From assembly GCA_038040285.1 (NCBI GenBank), contig JBBPIN010000001.1:94227-158226 (forward strand): DNA of 64,000 bases. Reading direction: 5' to 3'. The notes beneath the pieces were generated by a model that saw only the letters and a program-made list of their open reading frames with translations, did not search any database and was not told the origin of the DNA. The translations under genes and the position numbers were made by a program. Shown piece by piece: positions 50,738 through 58,870 of this stretch (the stretch's first letter is position 1; every line of letters begins with the position of its first letter). This DNA is from Mayfieldus sp038040285. Its GTDB lineage: Bacteria > Actinomycetota > Thermoleophilia > Solirubrobacterales > 70-9.

Positions 50738-51106
50738 ATGGGACAGCCGGTAGTTCACTTCGAGATCATGGGGGACGACGGCGACAAGCTGCAGTCGTTC
50801 TACTCGGACCTCTTCGATTGGAAGATCAATTCAGACAACCCGATGAACTACGGGATCGTCGATCGCGAGGGCAACGTCAACGCCGACGGCGTCGGGATCG
50901 GCGGCGGCGTCAGCGGGAGCCCGCAGTTCCCCAGTCACGTCACCTTCTACGTCGAGGCCCCGGACGTCGAGGCCGCGCTCGCGAAGGCGGAGAGCCTCGG
51001 CGGGTCGAGGGTGATGGGCCCGGACAAGGTCACGGACGACGTCGAGATCGGCCAGTTCACCGACCCCGAGGGCCAGTTGGTCGGTGTCATCAAGTCCGCG
51101 TCGTAG
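50738..51106 (+). CDS. VOC-family (glyoxalase/bleomycin-resistance-like) protein
   Basis: 122 residues. AAAGGAG (50723-50729) precedes ATG 50738. VVHFEIMGDDGDKLQSFYSD LFDW, HVTFYVEAPDVEAALAKAES and GQFTDPEGQLVGVI follow the beta-alpha-beta-beta-beta VOC repeats. Could bind a metal or small ligand. Followed by a strong terminator. Confidence 0.85.
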   Translation: MGQPVVHFEIMGDDGDKLQSFYSDLFDWKINSDNPMNYGIVDREGNVNADGVGIGGGVSGSPQFPSHVTFYVEAPDVEAALAKAESLGGSRVMGPDKVTDDVEIGQFTDPEGQLVGVIKSAS

Positions 51107-51122
51107 CAGTCCCCGTGTGTGC

Positions 51123-51149
51123 AAGGGCCCCGCTTTAAGCGGGGCCCTT
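51123..51149 (+). terminator. Rho-independent terminator after the VOC gene
   Basis: Perfect 12-bp stem AAGGGCCCCGCT/AGCGGGGCCCTT with a TTA loop, followed by CTC. Confidence 0.8.
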
Positions 51150-51201
51150 CTCATGCGCGGGTCAACCCCTCGAGGGCGGCCTTGAGGTCGCCGCCGGGGG
51201 C

Positions 51202-51234
51202 ATAGCGGGGGCCCGCTACGTCTCTCCGAGCGAC
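51202..51234 (+). repeat. 33-bp direct repeat, copy 1
   Basis: ATAGCGGGGGCCCGCTACGT-CTCTCCGAGCGAC, identical to 52644-52676. In one frame both copies read IAGARYVSPSD followed by related ends (PRIVERVGA-stop here; APRIVETLRWPAMKTA-stop there), so they look like duplicated gene ends. Confidence 0.65.
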
Positions 51235-51298
51235 CCACGCATAGTGGAGCGGGTAGGTGCCTGACCCGGTTCCTGCCAGATCGCCGATACTCACGTGC

Positions 51299-51658
51299 AT
51301 GCCCGCACCGTTGATCGAGTTTCCCGCCGACGATCTGGAACGTGCATGCCGCTTCTGGCGCGGGGTGCTCAACGCCGAGCTAGCGCCGAGGCCAGCCGAA
51401 TCCGGGGCGGGCTGGGAGACTGACGACGATGGACTTCGCCTCGGTGTTCACGAGCGGGGACCGGGTCCCGGTGACACTGCCTCCCTGCCCTACTTCACTG
51501 TGGCCGACCTGCCCGCAACGCTCGAGCGTGTTCGCGAACTCGGCGGTTCGGTCATCCATCCCGGTGAGCGGTGGGCCATCTGCCGTGACTCCGAGGGCAG
51601 CCCATTCGCGCTGGCCACCGGCCACCCCGCAGATATCGGTATCGCCGAGCGAACCTAG
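51299..51658 (+). CDS. VOC-family protein
   Basis: 119 residues from ATG 51299: APLIEFPADDLERACRFWRG, LRLGVHERGPGPGDTASLPY FTVADLPATLERVRELGGSV, DSEGSPFALATGHP. A second, distinct VOC protein; shares its 3' end (4-base overlap) with the convergent nitrilase. GTG 51257 would add 14 residues. Confidence 0.78.
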   Translation: MPAPLIEFPADDLERACRFWRGVLNAELAPRPAESGAGWETDDDGLRLGVHERGPGPGDTASLPYFTVADLPATLERVRELGGSVIHPGERWAICRDSEGSPFALATGHPADIGIAERT

Positions 51659-52614
51659 CTTCCAACGCCCGCCGGCTCGCTCGCAACCGTTGCGGCAGAA
51701 CGGCCGCGGACGTGGCGCCTGTACCAGCGCCGACCGTGGATGCGCTGGTAGTTCCAGCTGAGCGCCGACAAGGCGCCGCGCGGGTGAAGCCAGAAGTCGT
51801 TCGGCGGCCGCTCGAGCGGCTCGCGGCGTCCGGGCTCGATCTCGCCCACCGCGATTCCGTCACCTTCGGCGCGGTCGCGGCGAGCGACAACAGTGCCATC
51901 CGCCTCGCAAATGACCGCCCCGCCCTGAAAGTACCCGTGGTAGGCAAGCGGCGCCCAGGGCATCGCGCAGTCGAGCCGGCCCGCATGTGCAGCGTGGACG
52001 AATGGTGCGCCCACGAAGCTCGAGAACGACTCGGCGGCCAACCGGGCCAATTCCGCATTTCGGGCTTCGATCCGCCGCATCATGCCCGCGGGCGGCCAGG
52101 CTGGGATGCTCCACCAGCCAGAGCCGCCGATCACGAGATCGACGCGACCTCGCAGCCGTCGCACGGTCTGCGACCGCATGAGCTCCCAACAGACCGCAGC
52201 TCCAACAGTCAGCTCACCAGTTTCGATGATGCCGTCGTCATTGCCGCCGACGTAGAAGCTGTTCTCCCACATCGTCGGCAGGTCCTTGTCGTGGCGCCCG
52301 GCGATCCCGTCCGGCGTCGCCAGCAGGAAGGCGTTTCGCACCTCGCCGTCAGGATCACGGCACAGGAACGAGCCACCGACGTTCACGCCGTGGCGAGCCG
52401 CCGATTCCACCAAGAGCTCGGTCGCGGCACCGTCGGGCGCGAGCGCCGCGTTGGCGAGCTCGGGCACGAAGCCGATCCCGGTCGTGAAGAACTCCGGCAG
52501 AGCGATCCACTCTGCGTCCGCTGCCGCAGCCTCGTCGATCAACCCCCGTGCCTTCTTGAGATTCGCCCGAAGATCGGCAACGGTCGCCTCCATTTGGACC
52601 GCGGCTACGCGCAT
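51655..52614 (-). CDS. Carbon-nitrogen hydrolase (nitrilase superfamily)
   Basis: 319 residues. Catalytic Glu41 in IALPEFFTT, Lys110 in GRHDKDLPTMWE and Cys142 in GAAVCWELMRSQ. Hydrolyses a nitrile or amide; the GSGWWSIP and HYHG-like AYHGYFQGGAVICEADGTV segments are normal for the fold. No closer substrate assignment is possible. Confidence 0.9.
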   Translation of the reverse strand: MRVAAVQMEATVADLRANLKKARGLIDEAAAADAEWIALPEFFTTGIGFVPELANAALAPDGAATELLVESAARHGVNVGGSFLCRDPDGEVRNAFLLATPDGIAGRHDKDLPTMWENSFYVGGNDDGIIETGELTVGAAVCWELMRSQTVRRLRGRVDLVIGGSGWWSIPAWPPAGMMRRIEARNAELARLAAESFSSFVGAPFVHAAHAGRLDCAMPWAPLAYHGYFQGGAVICEADGTVVARRDRAEGDGIAVGEIEPGRREPLERPPNDFWLHPRGALSALSWNYQRIHGRRWYRRHVRGRSAATVASEPAGVGS

Positions 52615-52643
52615 TGATCCAGCCTATCCCTTGGGAGCGACGA

Positions 52644-52676
52644 ATAGCGGGGGCCCGCTACGTCTCTCCGAGCGAC
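52644..52676 (+). repeat. 33-bp direct repeat, copy 2
   Basis: Identical to 51202-51234, 1.44 kb away, on the other side of the nitrilase and second VOC gene. In frame it continues to APRIVETLRWPAMKTA and a TAG at about 52726. Confidence 0.65.
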
Positions 52677-52769
52677 GCACCACGGATCGTCGAGACGCTT
52701 CGCTGGCCCGCCATGAAGACGGCCTAGCCGCCACCTGGCCGGCATCACGCGGAATAGTAGGATCGGCGC

Positions 52770-53090
52770 GTGCCGACAGTCCAGGTGGTGGCCGAGACTT
52801 CCATTTCCCCCGCCCGCGTCCTGGAAGCCGCATACGACTGGTCGCAGCCGGGCTCCGTGAAGGCGACGGTGACGGACTCCAACGTCTACGAGCCCGGAAG
52901 CAGCAGCTGGGAGATCAAGGCGACCCCGAAAGATGGCGGAAGCCAGGTCGAGATGATTTGGGTGCGGAACTTCAGGGGCAATCTGTTCGGGACCCTCTTC
53001 CGGAGCGTAGGCAAGCCGATCTTTGGCCGGGACGCCCGGCACATGCTCAGGAATCTCGAAAAGATCGAGGAGTCCGAGAAAGTCGTTTAA
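52770..53090 (+). CDS. SRPBCC-like protein with an internal deletion
   Basis: 106 residues, GTG start. The opening PTVQVVAETSISPARVLEAA is the first strand and helix of a SRPBCC/polyketide-cyclase fold. It jumps directly to YDWSQPGSVKATVTDSNVYE and GSSSWEIKATPKDGGSQVEM with the usual long C-terminal helix. Full relatives have about 40-50 residues between these parts, so an in-frame deletion near 52831 is likely. The 3' end overlaps the convergent cyclase gene. Confidence 0.65.
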   Translation: MPTVQVVAETSISPARVLEAAYDWSQPGSVKATVTDSNVYEPGSSSWEIKATPKDGGSQVEMIWVRNFRGNLFGTLFRSVGKPIFGRDARHMLRNLEKIEESEKVV

Positions 53091-54216
53091 CAGGGGGCGA
53101 CTTTGGAAAAGCAGGTAGCTCAGGAGCCATGGGGGCCGCATGCGGTTGGGCGGATGTCACAGCGGGCGCAGGGCGAGGGAACAGCTCAGCCTGTCCTGGC
53201 TCGGACGCGAGAACGCGATCGCGGCCCAGCTCCTTCGCCGCGTACAGGGCCGCATCCGCGGCGCGCGCGAGGGATTCGGTGTCTGAGCCCTCCTTGGGAA
53301 ACGTCGCTGCTCCCAGGCTGATCGTCAGAGGCACCTCCTGCTCGGAGAATGCCAGCTGGATCCGCCTGCGCAGCCGCTCGGCCGAAGCATGAGTGCCCGC
53401 GCTATCGCTGTCGGGGAGGATCACGGCAAACTCCTCCCCACCGATCCGAGCCACGGTGTCGCCGGATCTCTTGCCCTCTGACAGGAGTGAAGCCACCCGC
53501 TGCAGGACGAGATCGCCAGCTTGGTGACCGAGGCAATCGTTGATCGCCTTGAAGTGGTCCAGGTCTCCGATCAGGAGGCCGATCGGCTGGCCGCTGCGGT
53601 GGGCCCGGCTCAGCTCTGAGCCAAGCCGCTCACTGAAGCCACGACGATTCAGCAGGCCGGTCAAAAAGTCGGTTCTGGCAGCCTCCGAAAGCCTGCCTAT
53701 CAACACGTCGACCCGCTCCTTCAGCTTCCGAACCAGGATCCAGGCCACCGCGAGCGAGCCGACCGTGACCACCCAGGTCATGAAATCTGATGCGTTGTCC
53801 TCGTCGGCGACCGCCAGCAGGCCGGCGTAGGCCAGGCCCACGGCCACCAGCTGCGCTGCTCCCTCGCCGCGGGAGAGGAAATATGCGGAGTAGAGAACCA
53901 CCCAGAGGTAGAAGGACGCGATGGCCCCTGGCGAGGTGCCGCCGAAGTAGAGCCCCGCCGTTATCAACGCGGTGCCGAACAGCGGCAGGAGCTGCTGAGC
54001 GGCACGACCCAGCGACTTGACGAGAAACATGAGGCCTCCGACCGCGAGCGCCGCCGTTGGCAGGCCGGCGATCGCGCATTGATCGACCGCGGCTGGGTGC
54101 GGAAGGACCAGGGCGAGCACGGCGAGCCCGCCACCCGCCACAAAGAGCCCGGCCATGGCTCGCGTGGCCAGATTCGGCTCTTCAACTCCGGCAGCAATCG
54201 ACTGATCCGCTCTCAC
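53047..54216 (-). CDS. Membrane diguanylate cyclase (GGDEF)
   Basis: 389 residues from GTG 54216, chosen for AGGAGGG eight bases upstream (54225-54231); the frame is open to 54270. Six membrane helices (about 20-190), a short coiled link (VRKLKERVDVLIGRLSEAAR) and a GGDEF domain: TDFLTGLLNRRGFSERLGSE, DLDHFKAINDCLGHQAGDLV, RIGGEEFAVILPD (active GGEEF). No EAL domain and no clear inhibitory RxxD. Makes c-di-GMP in response to a membrane signal. Confidence 0.9.
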   Translation of the reverse strand: MRADQSIAAGVEEPNLATRAMAGLFVAGGGLAVLALVLPHPAAVDQCAIAGLPTAALAVGGLMFLVKSLGRAAQQLLPLFGTALITAGLYFGGTSPGAIASFYLWVVLYSAYFLSRGEGAAQLVAVGLAYAGLLAVADEDNASDFMTWVVTVGSLAVAWILVRKLKERVDVLIGRLSEAARTDFLTGLLNRRGFSERLGSELSRAHRSGQPIGLLIGDLDHFKAINDCLGHQAGDLVLQRVASLLSEGKRSGDTVARIGGEEFAVILPDSDSAGTHASAERLRRRIQLAFSEQEVPLTISLGAATFPKEGSDTESLARAADAALYAAKELGRDRVLASEPGQAELFPRPAPAVTSAQPHAAPMAPELPAFPKSPPVKRLSRTPRSFRDS

Positions 54217-54384
54217 TGCTCGCCCTCCTAACGACGTCATACAAAGGGATATCGACATCCGGCGTAGCACCCGTTAGCTGGGACCGCGGCAAGCCGAATC
54301 TCTAGCGAGGGCCAGACTGGGAGGTGGCGATCAGGCGGGAGCGGACTTCGGCCGCCACTTCCATTGGGTCGTATAGACGGCGCG

Positions 54385-54940
54385 CTACCAGACCTCGACC
54401 AGGGCGCCGATCAGCTCCCCGTCATCGAGACTACCTCCGCGCGCCAACTGCTGGTAGCACGCCCGTTCCGTGCCCCAGACGAGCGCGAACGCCTTGGCCT
54501 GAGCTGCGCTCTGTTCGGACTCCCCTTCGGGCACCAGGCGGCTTTGGGTCGCATCGATGAAGCGCCCGATCACCGCGCGCCAGAAGCCGCCAACCTCCTC
54601 GTCATACGTGGAGGCCTCGACCACCGCTCGCAGCAGCGCCCCGTGTTTGCGATAAATACCTAGGACGTTCGTCAACGCCTGCTCAAGGTCGGCTTGCCCG
54701 CGCTCGCCACTCCCCCAGCGGTCGGCCTCTTGAACAGCTGCTCGGCGACCTCCTCGGTGAGACGCATCAGCAGCTCGCGTTGTCGCGGAAGTAAAAGTAG
54801 AACGCCGTGCGCGTCCGCCCCCCGCCGTCTCGGCGATGCGCTCGACGGTCAGATCGGCATAGGAGTGGCCTTCGTCGAGCAACGACAGGGTGGCCAGCAT
54901 CAGGTTCGCCTCCGCCTCGGCCCGCTTTGCCTCGCGACGG
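54385..54940 (-). pseudogene. TetR-family regulator broken by frameshifts
   Basis: Pieces of one TetR protein occur in all three frames. Frame 1: REAKRAEAEANLMLATLSLL DEGHSYADLTVERIAETAGG. Frame 3: GRTRTAFYFYFRDN. Frame 2: ELLMRLTEEVAEQLF. Frame 1 again: EADRWGSGERGQADLEQALT to the stop at 54385. Three indels near 54770-54840 that sum to zero would restore it. There is also no start: the N-terminal frame meets a TAG just before PARREAKRAE. Decay or assembly errors. Confidence 0.7.
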
Positions 54941-55468
54941 GCTGGCCGCTATCAGGGGACCTACGAGTGGTGTGCGGGCCAGTCGAGCGACGGCATGCCA
55001 GCGGTAACCGATGAGAATCCCAGGGCCGATTCCGGCGAGCCACGGCAGCCGCGATTGAGTGGTTCGAGCCTCCAAGGCCGAGGCGCGCTCCGGCGGATCG
55101 ACGATGCCGTCGGCGGAACCGCGGCCGCTCGACCTCGATCCCTCGGGTTCCTGGAGCAGCTCGAGCCCGCCCTTCAGTCCCTTCGAGACTGTCACGCGAT
55201 AGATCTCGCGACGGGGACGACCGACGATCCGGTCGGCGAACTTCGCGACCTGAGACTGGTAGAAGCCACTTCGCTCGTTCGCCTGCATGTGTTCGAGGGT
55301 GTCCGCGAGATCAATCGCCAGGGCGTGTCCGTCGTCTCGCACCAGCAGCAGCGTTCCGCCGAAGCCCTCCTCTTGACGAGCTGCCGGTACGACGGACTGA
55401 TCAAAGAGTCTGGCGGCCTCGACGATGTCTTCTGGCTCGACTTGGACGTGGGTGACCCGTGCGTACAT
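54767..55468 (-). CDS. ABM-like monooxygenase-fold protein with run-on C-terminus
   Basis: ATG 55468 has AAGGAG eight bases upstream. The first ~95 residues (YARVTHVQVEPEDIVEAARL, SVVPAARQEEGFGGTLLLVR, FYQSQVAKFADRIVGRPRRE IYRVTV) form a complete antibiotic-biosynthesis-monooxygenase-like ferredoxin fold. The frame then continues 138 residues through Arg/Ser-rich and WLAGIGPGILIGYRWHAV stretches into the broken tetR gene. Loss of the original stop is likely; the functional product would be the N-terminal part. Confidence 0.6.
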   Translation of the reverse strand: MYARVTHVQVEPEDIVEAARLFDQSVVPAARQEEGFGGTLLLVRDDGHALAIDLADTLEHMQANERSGFYQSQVAKFADRIVGRPRREIYRVTVSKGLKGGLELLQEPEGSRSSGRGSADGIVDPPERASALEARTTQSRLPWLAGIGPGILIGYRWHAVARLARTPLVGPLIAASPSRGKAGRGGGEPDAGHPVVARRRPLLCRSDRRAHRRDGGGRTRTAFYFYFRDNASC

Positions 55469-55522
55469 CGCAGTTGCTCCTTGGGTTGGGTCCGCCGATG
55501 GGCTTGCCTGCTTGGGCGCCGG

Positions 55523-55585
55523 TCACTCCACTGCGTCGTCCACGATGCAGACCCACTCCTGCGTGGCGGTGGCCGTCCCGCTCAT
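55523..55585 (-). CDS. 20-residue ORF with strong coding bias
   Basis: MSGTATATQEWVCIVDDAVE. 18 of the 19 codons after ATG end in G or C. Its ATG overlaps the stop of the preceding frame (ATGA). It may be a true peptide gene or the 5' end of a gene truncated by a frameshift. Confidence 0.3.
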   Translation of the reverse strand: MSGTATATQEWVCIVDDAVE

Positions 55586-55954
55586 GCTGCCACGGCGGGG
55601 AGGTCGACGCCGATCACCTTGAGCCGCCGGGTGAGCGCCTTGAAGGCGAACTCGTTCACCTCAGAGCTCGAATAGCCGAGCAGCTCCCACTCGCCGAACG
55701 GGTCCTTGCCCTTCGGGACGAGCACCTGACCTGCCACCGGCAGGAGCTCCACGAGCCGGTCCTGGGGGACCGAGCGCTGCTGCTACCAGCACGTGGCCCG
55801 GGGTAATCGCCTCGACGACCAACAGCTGGTCGACGCGCTTGTGGAGGTCTGGCAACGGACCGTATACCCCGACGCTTGAGAGGCCCGGGGCTAGCCGCGG
55901 CCAGACTTCGCAGCGCCCAAGGAAAACCCCAGCCTTGCAGGGATCATAAGGCAC
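55582..55954 (-). pseudogene. Unknown gene, truncated at the tRNA-like repeat and frameshifted
   Basis: First frame: SVGVYGPLPDLHKRVDQLLV VEAITPGHVLVAA. After a GCAGCAGCG run near 55770-55790 the good frame shifts to RSVPQDRLVELLPVAGQVLV, PKGKDPFGEWELLGYSSSEV, NEFAFKALTRRLKVIGVDLP and stops at 55582. The 5' side ends at the tRNA-like sequence near 55950. No family recognised. Confidence 0.45.
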
Positions 55955-55996
55955 CGCTACAGGGATTCGAACCCGGGTTTCCGGACTGAGAATCCG
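55951..55996 (-). repeat. tRNA-like 3' half containing a 25-bp direct repeat (copy 1)
   Basis: The minus strand reads CGGATTCTCAGTCCGG-AAAC-CCGGG-TTCGAAT-CCCTG-TAGCGGTGCC: an anticodon-arm-like hairpin, a T-arm (one mismatch) and an acceptor-like end. No D-arm or 5' acceptor strand is present, so it is not an intact tRNA. Bases 55972-55996 recur exactly at 63676-63700. Confidence 0.55.
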
Positions 55997-56117
55997 CTGG
56001 GAGGCCGATCTAGTTCAATCTGTGCCTGCTGGCTCTGAGGAGTTCGATTGCGTTCAATTTAGTTCGGTGGAGTCTGGGACATATTTCGGGACACGGTTTG
56101 CCCGGCAATTGTGCACG

Positions 56118-56195
56118 TAAATCGAGCGTCTCGATGCCCCGGATCTCGCCGTAAAACTTGCTCAGGTCATATGTCTCGATCGCCGCGGTGCTCAT
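56118..56195 (-). pseudogene. N-terminal fragment of an ABC transporter ATPase
   Basis: ATG 56195 opens STAAIETYDLSKFYGEIRGI ETLDL, the standard start of an ABC ATPase. It then switches to unrelated RAQLPGKPCPEIC without the Walker A motif and stops at 56010. Truncated next to the tRNA-like repeat. Confidence 0.6.
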
Positions 56196-56264
56196 GCCGC
56201 GTGAAGGGCGACGGGGGCGTTTCCCAAAGGCGATCTGGCGTTCACGGACGCCAGCGCCAACCAG

Positions 56265-57155
56265 TCACCCCGAGACCACGGACCCTGCTGGTGCCTTGCC
56301 TGGCGCCGACTGTGTCTTGGCCGCCCGCGGAACAACCAGCACCGGGCAGGGGGCGGTTCGCATCACTTCGGCTGAGACACCGCCGAGCAAGGTCCGCCGA
56401 AGCGGGCCATAGCCGCGAGAGCCGATGACGAGCAGGTCGAGCTCGACGCCGTGCTTGGCCAAGACAGCGGCTGGATCCCCGTCCTCCAGGACAGCCTCGA
56501 CGTCATCGGTTTCGCCGAGCGTCAACGTGGCCTCGTCGAGAACCTTTCTGAAGTGATCACGGAGCACTTCCATGTAAAGCACCCGCAGTAGGACCGGGGT
56601 CTGGGTCGGGACAGCCGTGATCAACCTCAAACGGCAATCGAGCTCTTGAGCCAGCCGCTTCGCCTCGTCAAGCGCCAGCTTGGCTTCTTCGGTTCCGTTG
56701 TAGGCGACCCCGATCAAACCGATGCCGACATGCTGGCCCTGGGCGAACCCGCGCGGCGCGACCGCGACCGCACAAGGGGCTCCGTGAAGCAACCGCTCCC
56801 CGACACTCCCGGGAAGGACCCGACCCACGCTGCCCCGATGGGTGGAGCCGATCACGATCAGATCGATCTGCTCATCCTCGGCAATGTCGTTCAGCGCCTT
56901 GGCCGGCGACACCCAGCTCACTGGGCGGCTGTCGAAGCCGTGGCCTAGCCGCCCTTCGGCCTCGCTGAAACGCTGCTTGAAATATTCGGCCTCCGCCTCG
57001 GCGAACGTGGTCTTCGCCTGGACTGGCAGCGGATCGAATGAAAACACGGCGGCAACGATGAGCTTCGCACCCTCGAGTTCGGCGAACGCATTACCCAAAC
57101 GCAGGGCATCGCGCGATCCATCGCTGCCATCAAATCCGACCAGAATCTTTTTCAT
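56265..57155 (-). CDS. Tandem universal stress protein
   Basis: 296 residues, two USP domains. Domain 1: MKKILVGFDGSDGSRDALRL and IDLIVIGSTHRGSVGRVLPG SVGERLL. Domain 2: VGIGLIGVAYNGTEEAKLAL and DLLVIGSRGYGPLRRTLLGG VSAEVM. Both have the ATP-binding Gx2Gx9G(S/T) pattern, domain 1 imperfectly. Cytoplasmic nucleotide-binding stress protein. Confidence 0.92.
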   Translation of the reverse strand: MKKILVGFDGSDGSRDALRLGNAFAELEGAKLIVAAVFSFDPLPVQAKTTFAEAEAEYFKQRFSEAEGRLGHGFDSRPVSWVSPAKALNDIAEDEQIDLIVIGSTHRGSVGRVLPGSVGERLLHGAPCAVAVAPRGFAQGQHVGIGLIGVAYNGTEEAKLALDEAKRLAQELDCRLRLITAVPTQTPVLLRVLYMEVLRDHFRKVLDEATLTLGETDDVEAVLEDGDPAAVLAKHGVELDLLVIGSRGYGPLRRTLLGGVSAEVMRTAPCPVLVVPRAAKTQSAPGKAPAGSVVSG

Positions 57156-57187
57156 TGGTATCTCCTTTGCTTCGCCGAAAGCGCCGG

Positions 57188-57607
57188 CTACGCGGAGGGA
57201 ACGGCTAGAACCGGCTGCTTGGCGATGTGAAGCAGGCGCTGCGTGACGCTTCCCAGCAGTAGCCCACTCAACGGAGAATGGCCGCGCGTGCCAGTCACGA
57301 TCAGGTCAGCAGAGACGCGATCGGCGATCTCCGCGATGACGTGTGCCGGGCCGCCCACCATCACATCCGTCATCTCGACGGTGGTCTCAACCCCTTGCGC
57401 TGAGAGCTCCTCCGCCTGCTTCTTTACTTCCGCCTGGATCTGCTCCTCGTCGGGGTGGATGTCACCTCCACCCTTACCGACAATCCGTTCGTCGACGTGG
57501 GCGAGGACGATCTTGGCGTCGTCGCGCTTGGCGAGCTCGACCGCAATCGGGATCGCGCGTTTGGCTCCTTCCGAACCGTCCACGGCCAGGACAATGGTCT
57601 TGAACAT
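57188..57607 (-). CDS. Universal stress protein, single domain
   Basis: 139 residues: FKTIVLAVDGSEGAKRAIPI at the start and LIVTGTRGHSPLSGLLLGSV TQRLLHIAKQPVLAVPS at the end, with a complete ATP-binding GTRGx9G(S). 32 bases upstream of the tandem USP gene and 24 after the flavoprotein gene, so probably one operon. Confidence 0.93.
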   Translation of the reverse strand: MFKTIVLAVDGSEGAKRAIPIAVELAKRDDAKIVLAHVDERIVGKGGGDIHPDEEQIQAEVKKQAEELSAQGVETTVEMTDVMVGGPAHVIAEIADRVSADLIVTGTRGHSPLSGLLLGSVTQRLLHIAKQPVLAVPSA

Positions 57608-57631
57608 GACTCCTCCTCTTCATTGGTTCTT

Positions 57632-58870
57632 TCAGGACAAGGGGCTGAGTGGGTCGAGGGCCATCGGGTTCTTGTGCCACTCCTTGGGCAGTGACACCTC
57701 GACATCGATCGAGCGGGCCGGCGGCTCGAGCTCGCCGGCGGCCTGCTGACCCAGGAAGGCGGATAGGTAGCGGCCGGCGACCTTTCGCGGCGGCCACCAC
57801 AGGTAGTCGGGCGACGCGGTTCCCTCGCCGCCACCACCCGCTACGGCGTGCTGCATGTGCAGGGATTCGTCGCCGGTCAGCAGTTTGCCGCGAATGACCG
57901 GGCGGAAGGGCTGCGGATCGACCTTCGCGCCGAGGCTGGCGGCGATGTGCTCCGCCGCGGCGTCAGCCTCCTCGGTGCCTATGCCCCCGTGCTTGATCGG
58001 GAAATTCGTGCCGTCGCCGGCCGCGTAAACATGCTCGACGCCTCGCACCCTGGCGTGGTCGTCGATCGGGATGAATCCCTCTTCGTCCGCAGGGATGCCC
58101 ACGAGGTTGGGCCCCTCGAGCACCGGCAGCGAGACCATCTGACCGACCTCCATCCGTTCGTCTTCGGGGGAGAGGACGAGCTCGCCACTTGCCGCCTCCT
58201 TCACCCGCAATCCGGTGCGGATCGCGATACCGCGTGCGACCAGAAGCGAGGTGACCGCATCGCTTGCCGTGCGGCCGAAGACGATCAAGGGGCTCTCTTC
58301 GGGGGTCACGACGCAGCATTCGACGTTTTGCAAACCAAGCTCACGCACCCGGCGCTGCGCCATCAGCGCCAGTTCGTAAACCGGCAGCGGCCAGGTTCTG
58401 CCCGGCGGAATCACGAAGGCGATCACCCCCGATTCGCTGGACTCGGTCTCACGGAGCAGGGAGTCGATGGGGAGGACGGTCCCATCGGTTCGCAAGGGGA
58501 CCGCATCTGCAAAGGCGGGGCGGGGGCGGGCGCCGATGCAGAGGATCAGCTTGTCGTAGTCAAGGCTCGAGCCATCGGCCAGCTCGACCGAATGGTGCTC
58601 GGGGCGCACCTCGGCGACGCCCTGTTGGGTGAACTCCGCGTCGAACTCGCTGGCGATAGGCGCCAGCGCGTGCTGCTCGGCCGGCTGCGAGGAGAACGGC
58701 TCCTCAACGATCAGCGGCTTGTAGACGAAGTCGGGGTCAGGCGCGACCAGAGTGATCGTCACCCGCTCGCCGGCGAGGTCGCGGATCGCCATCATCGCTT
58801 CCAGACCCGCAATCCCGCCGCCGGCGATCAGGACGCTGGCTCGGTCGTCGCTGGTTGGATCGGTTGTCAT
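57632..58870 (-). CDS. FAD oxidoreductase, sulfide:quinone reductase/NDH-2-like (copy A)
   Basis: 412 residues. FAD motif VLIAGGGIAGLEAMMAI, DFVYKPLIVEEPF, second nucleotide region DYDKLILCIGARPRP, and FAD C-motif GVEHVYAAGDGTNFPIKHGG. A C-terminal segment YLWWPPRKVAGRYLSAFL may touch the membrane. The CxxC pair of disulfide reductases is absent; Cys186-Cys187-like ECCVV is the nearest thiol. Probably passes electrons to quinone or to the neighbouring cupredoxin. Confidence 0.82.
   Translation of the reverse strand: MTTDPTSDDRASVLIAGGGIAGLEAMMAIRDLAGERVTITLVAPDPDFVYKPLIVEEPFSSQPAEQHALAPIASEFDAEFTQQGVAEVRPEHHSVELADGSSLDYDKLILCIGARPRPAFADAVPLRTDGTVLPIDSLLRETESSESGVIAFVIPPGRTWPLPVYELALMAQRRVRELGLQNVECCVVTPEESPLIVFGRTASDAVTSLLVARGIAIRTGLRVKEAASGELVLSPEDERMEVGQMVSLPVLEGPNLVGIPADEEGFIPIDDHARVRGVEHVYAAGDGTNFPIKHGGIGTEEADAAAEHIAASLGAKVDPQPFRPVIRGKLLTGDESLHMQHAVAGGGGEGTASPDYLWWPPRKVAGRYLSAFLGQQAAGELEPPARSIDVEVSLPKEWHKNPMALDPLSPLS

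Noticed and set aside
55523..55585. RiPP precursor or rubredoxin fragment
   Set aside because: QEWVCIV recalls a rubredoxin start, but the second Cys is absent and no modification enzyme is nearby.
55951..56030. A complete tRNA-Glu gene
   Set aside because: The minus strand has an anticodon-like arm and T-arm but no D-arm or matching 5' acceptor strand; treated as a tRNA-like remnant.
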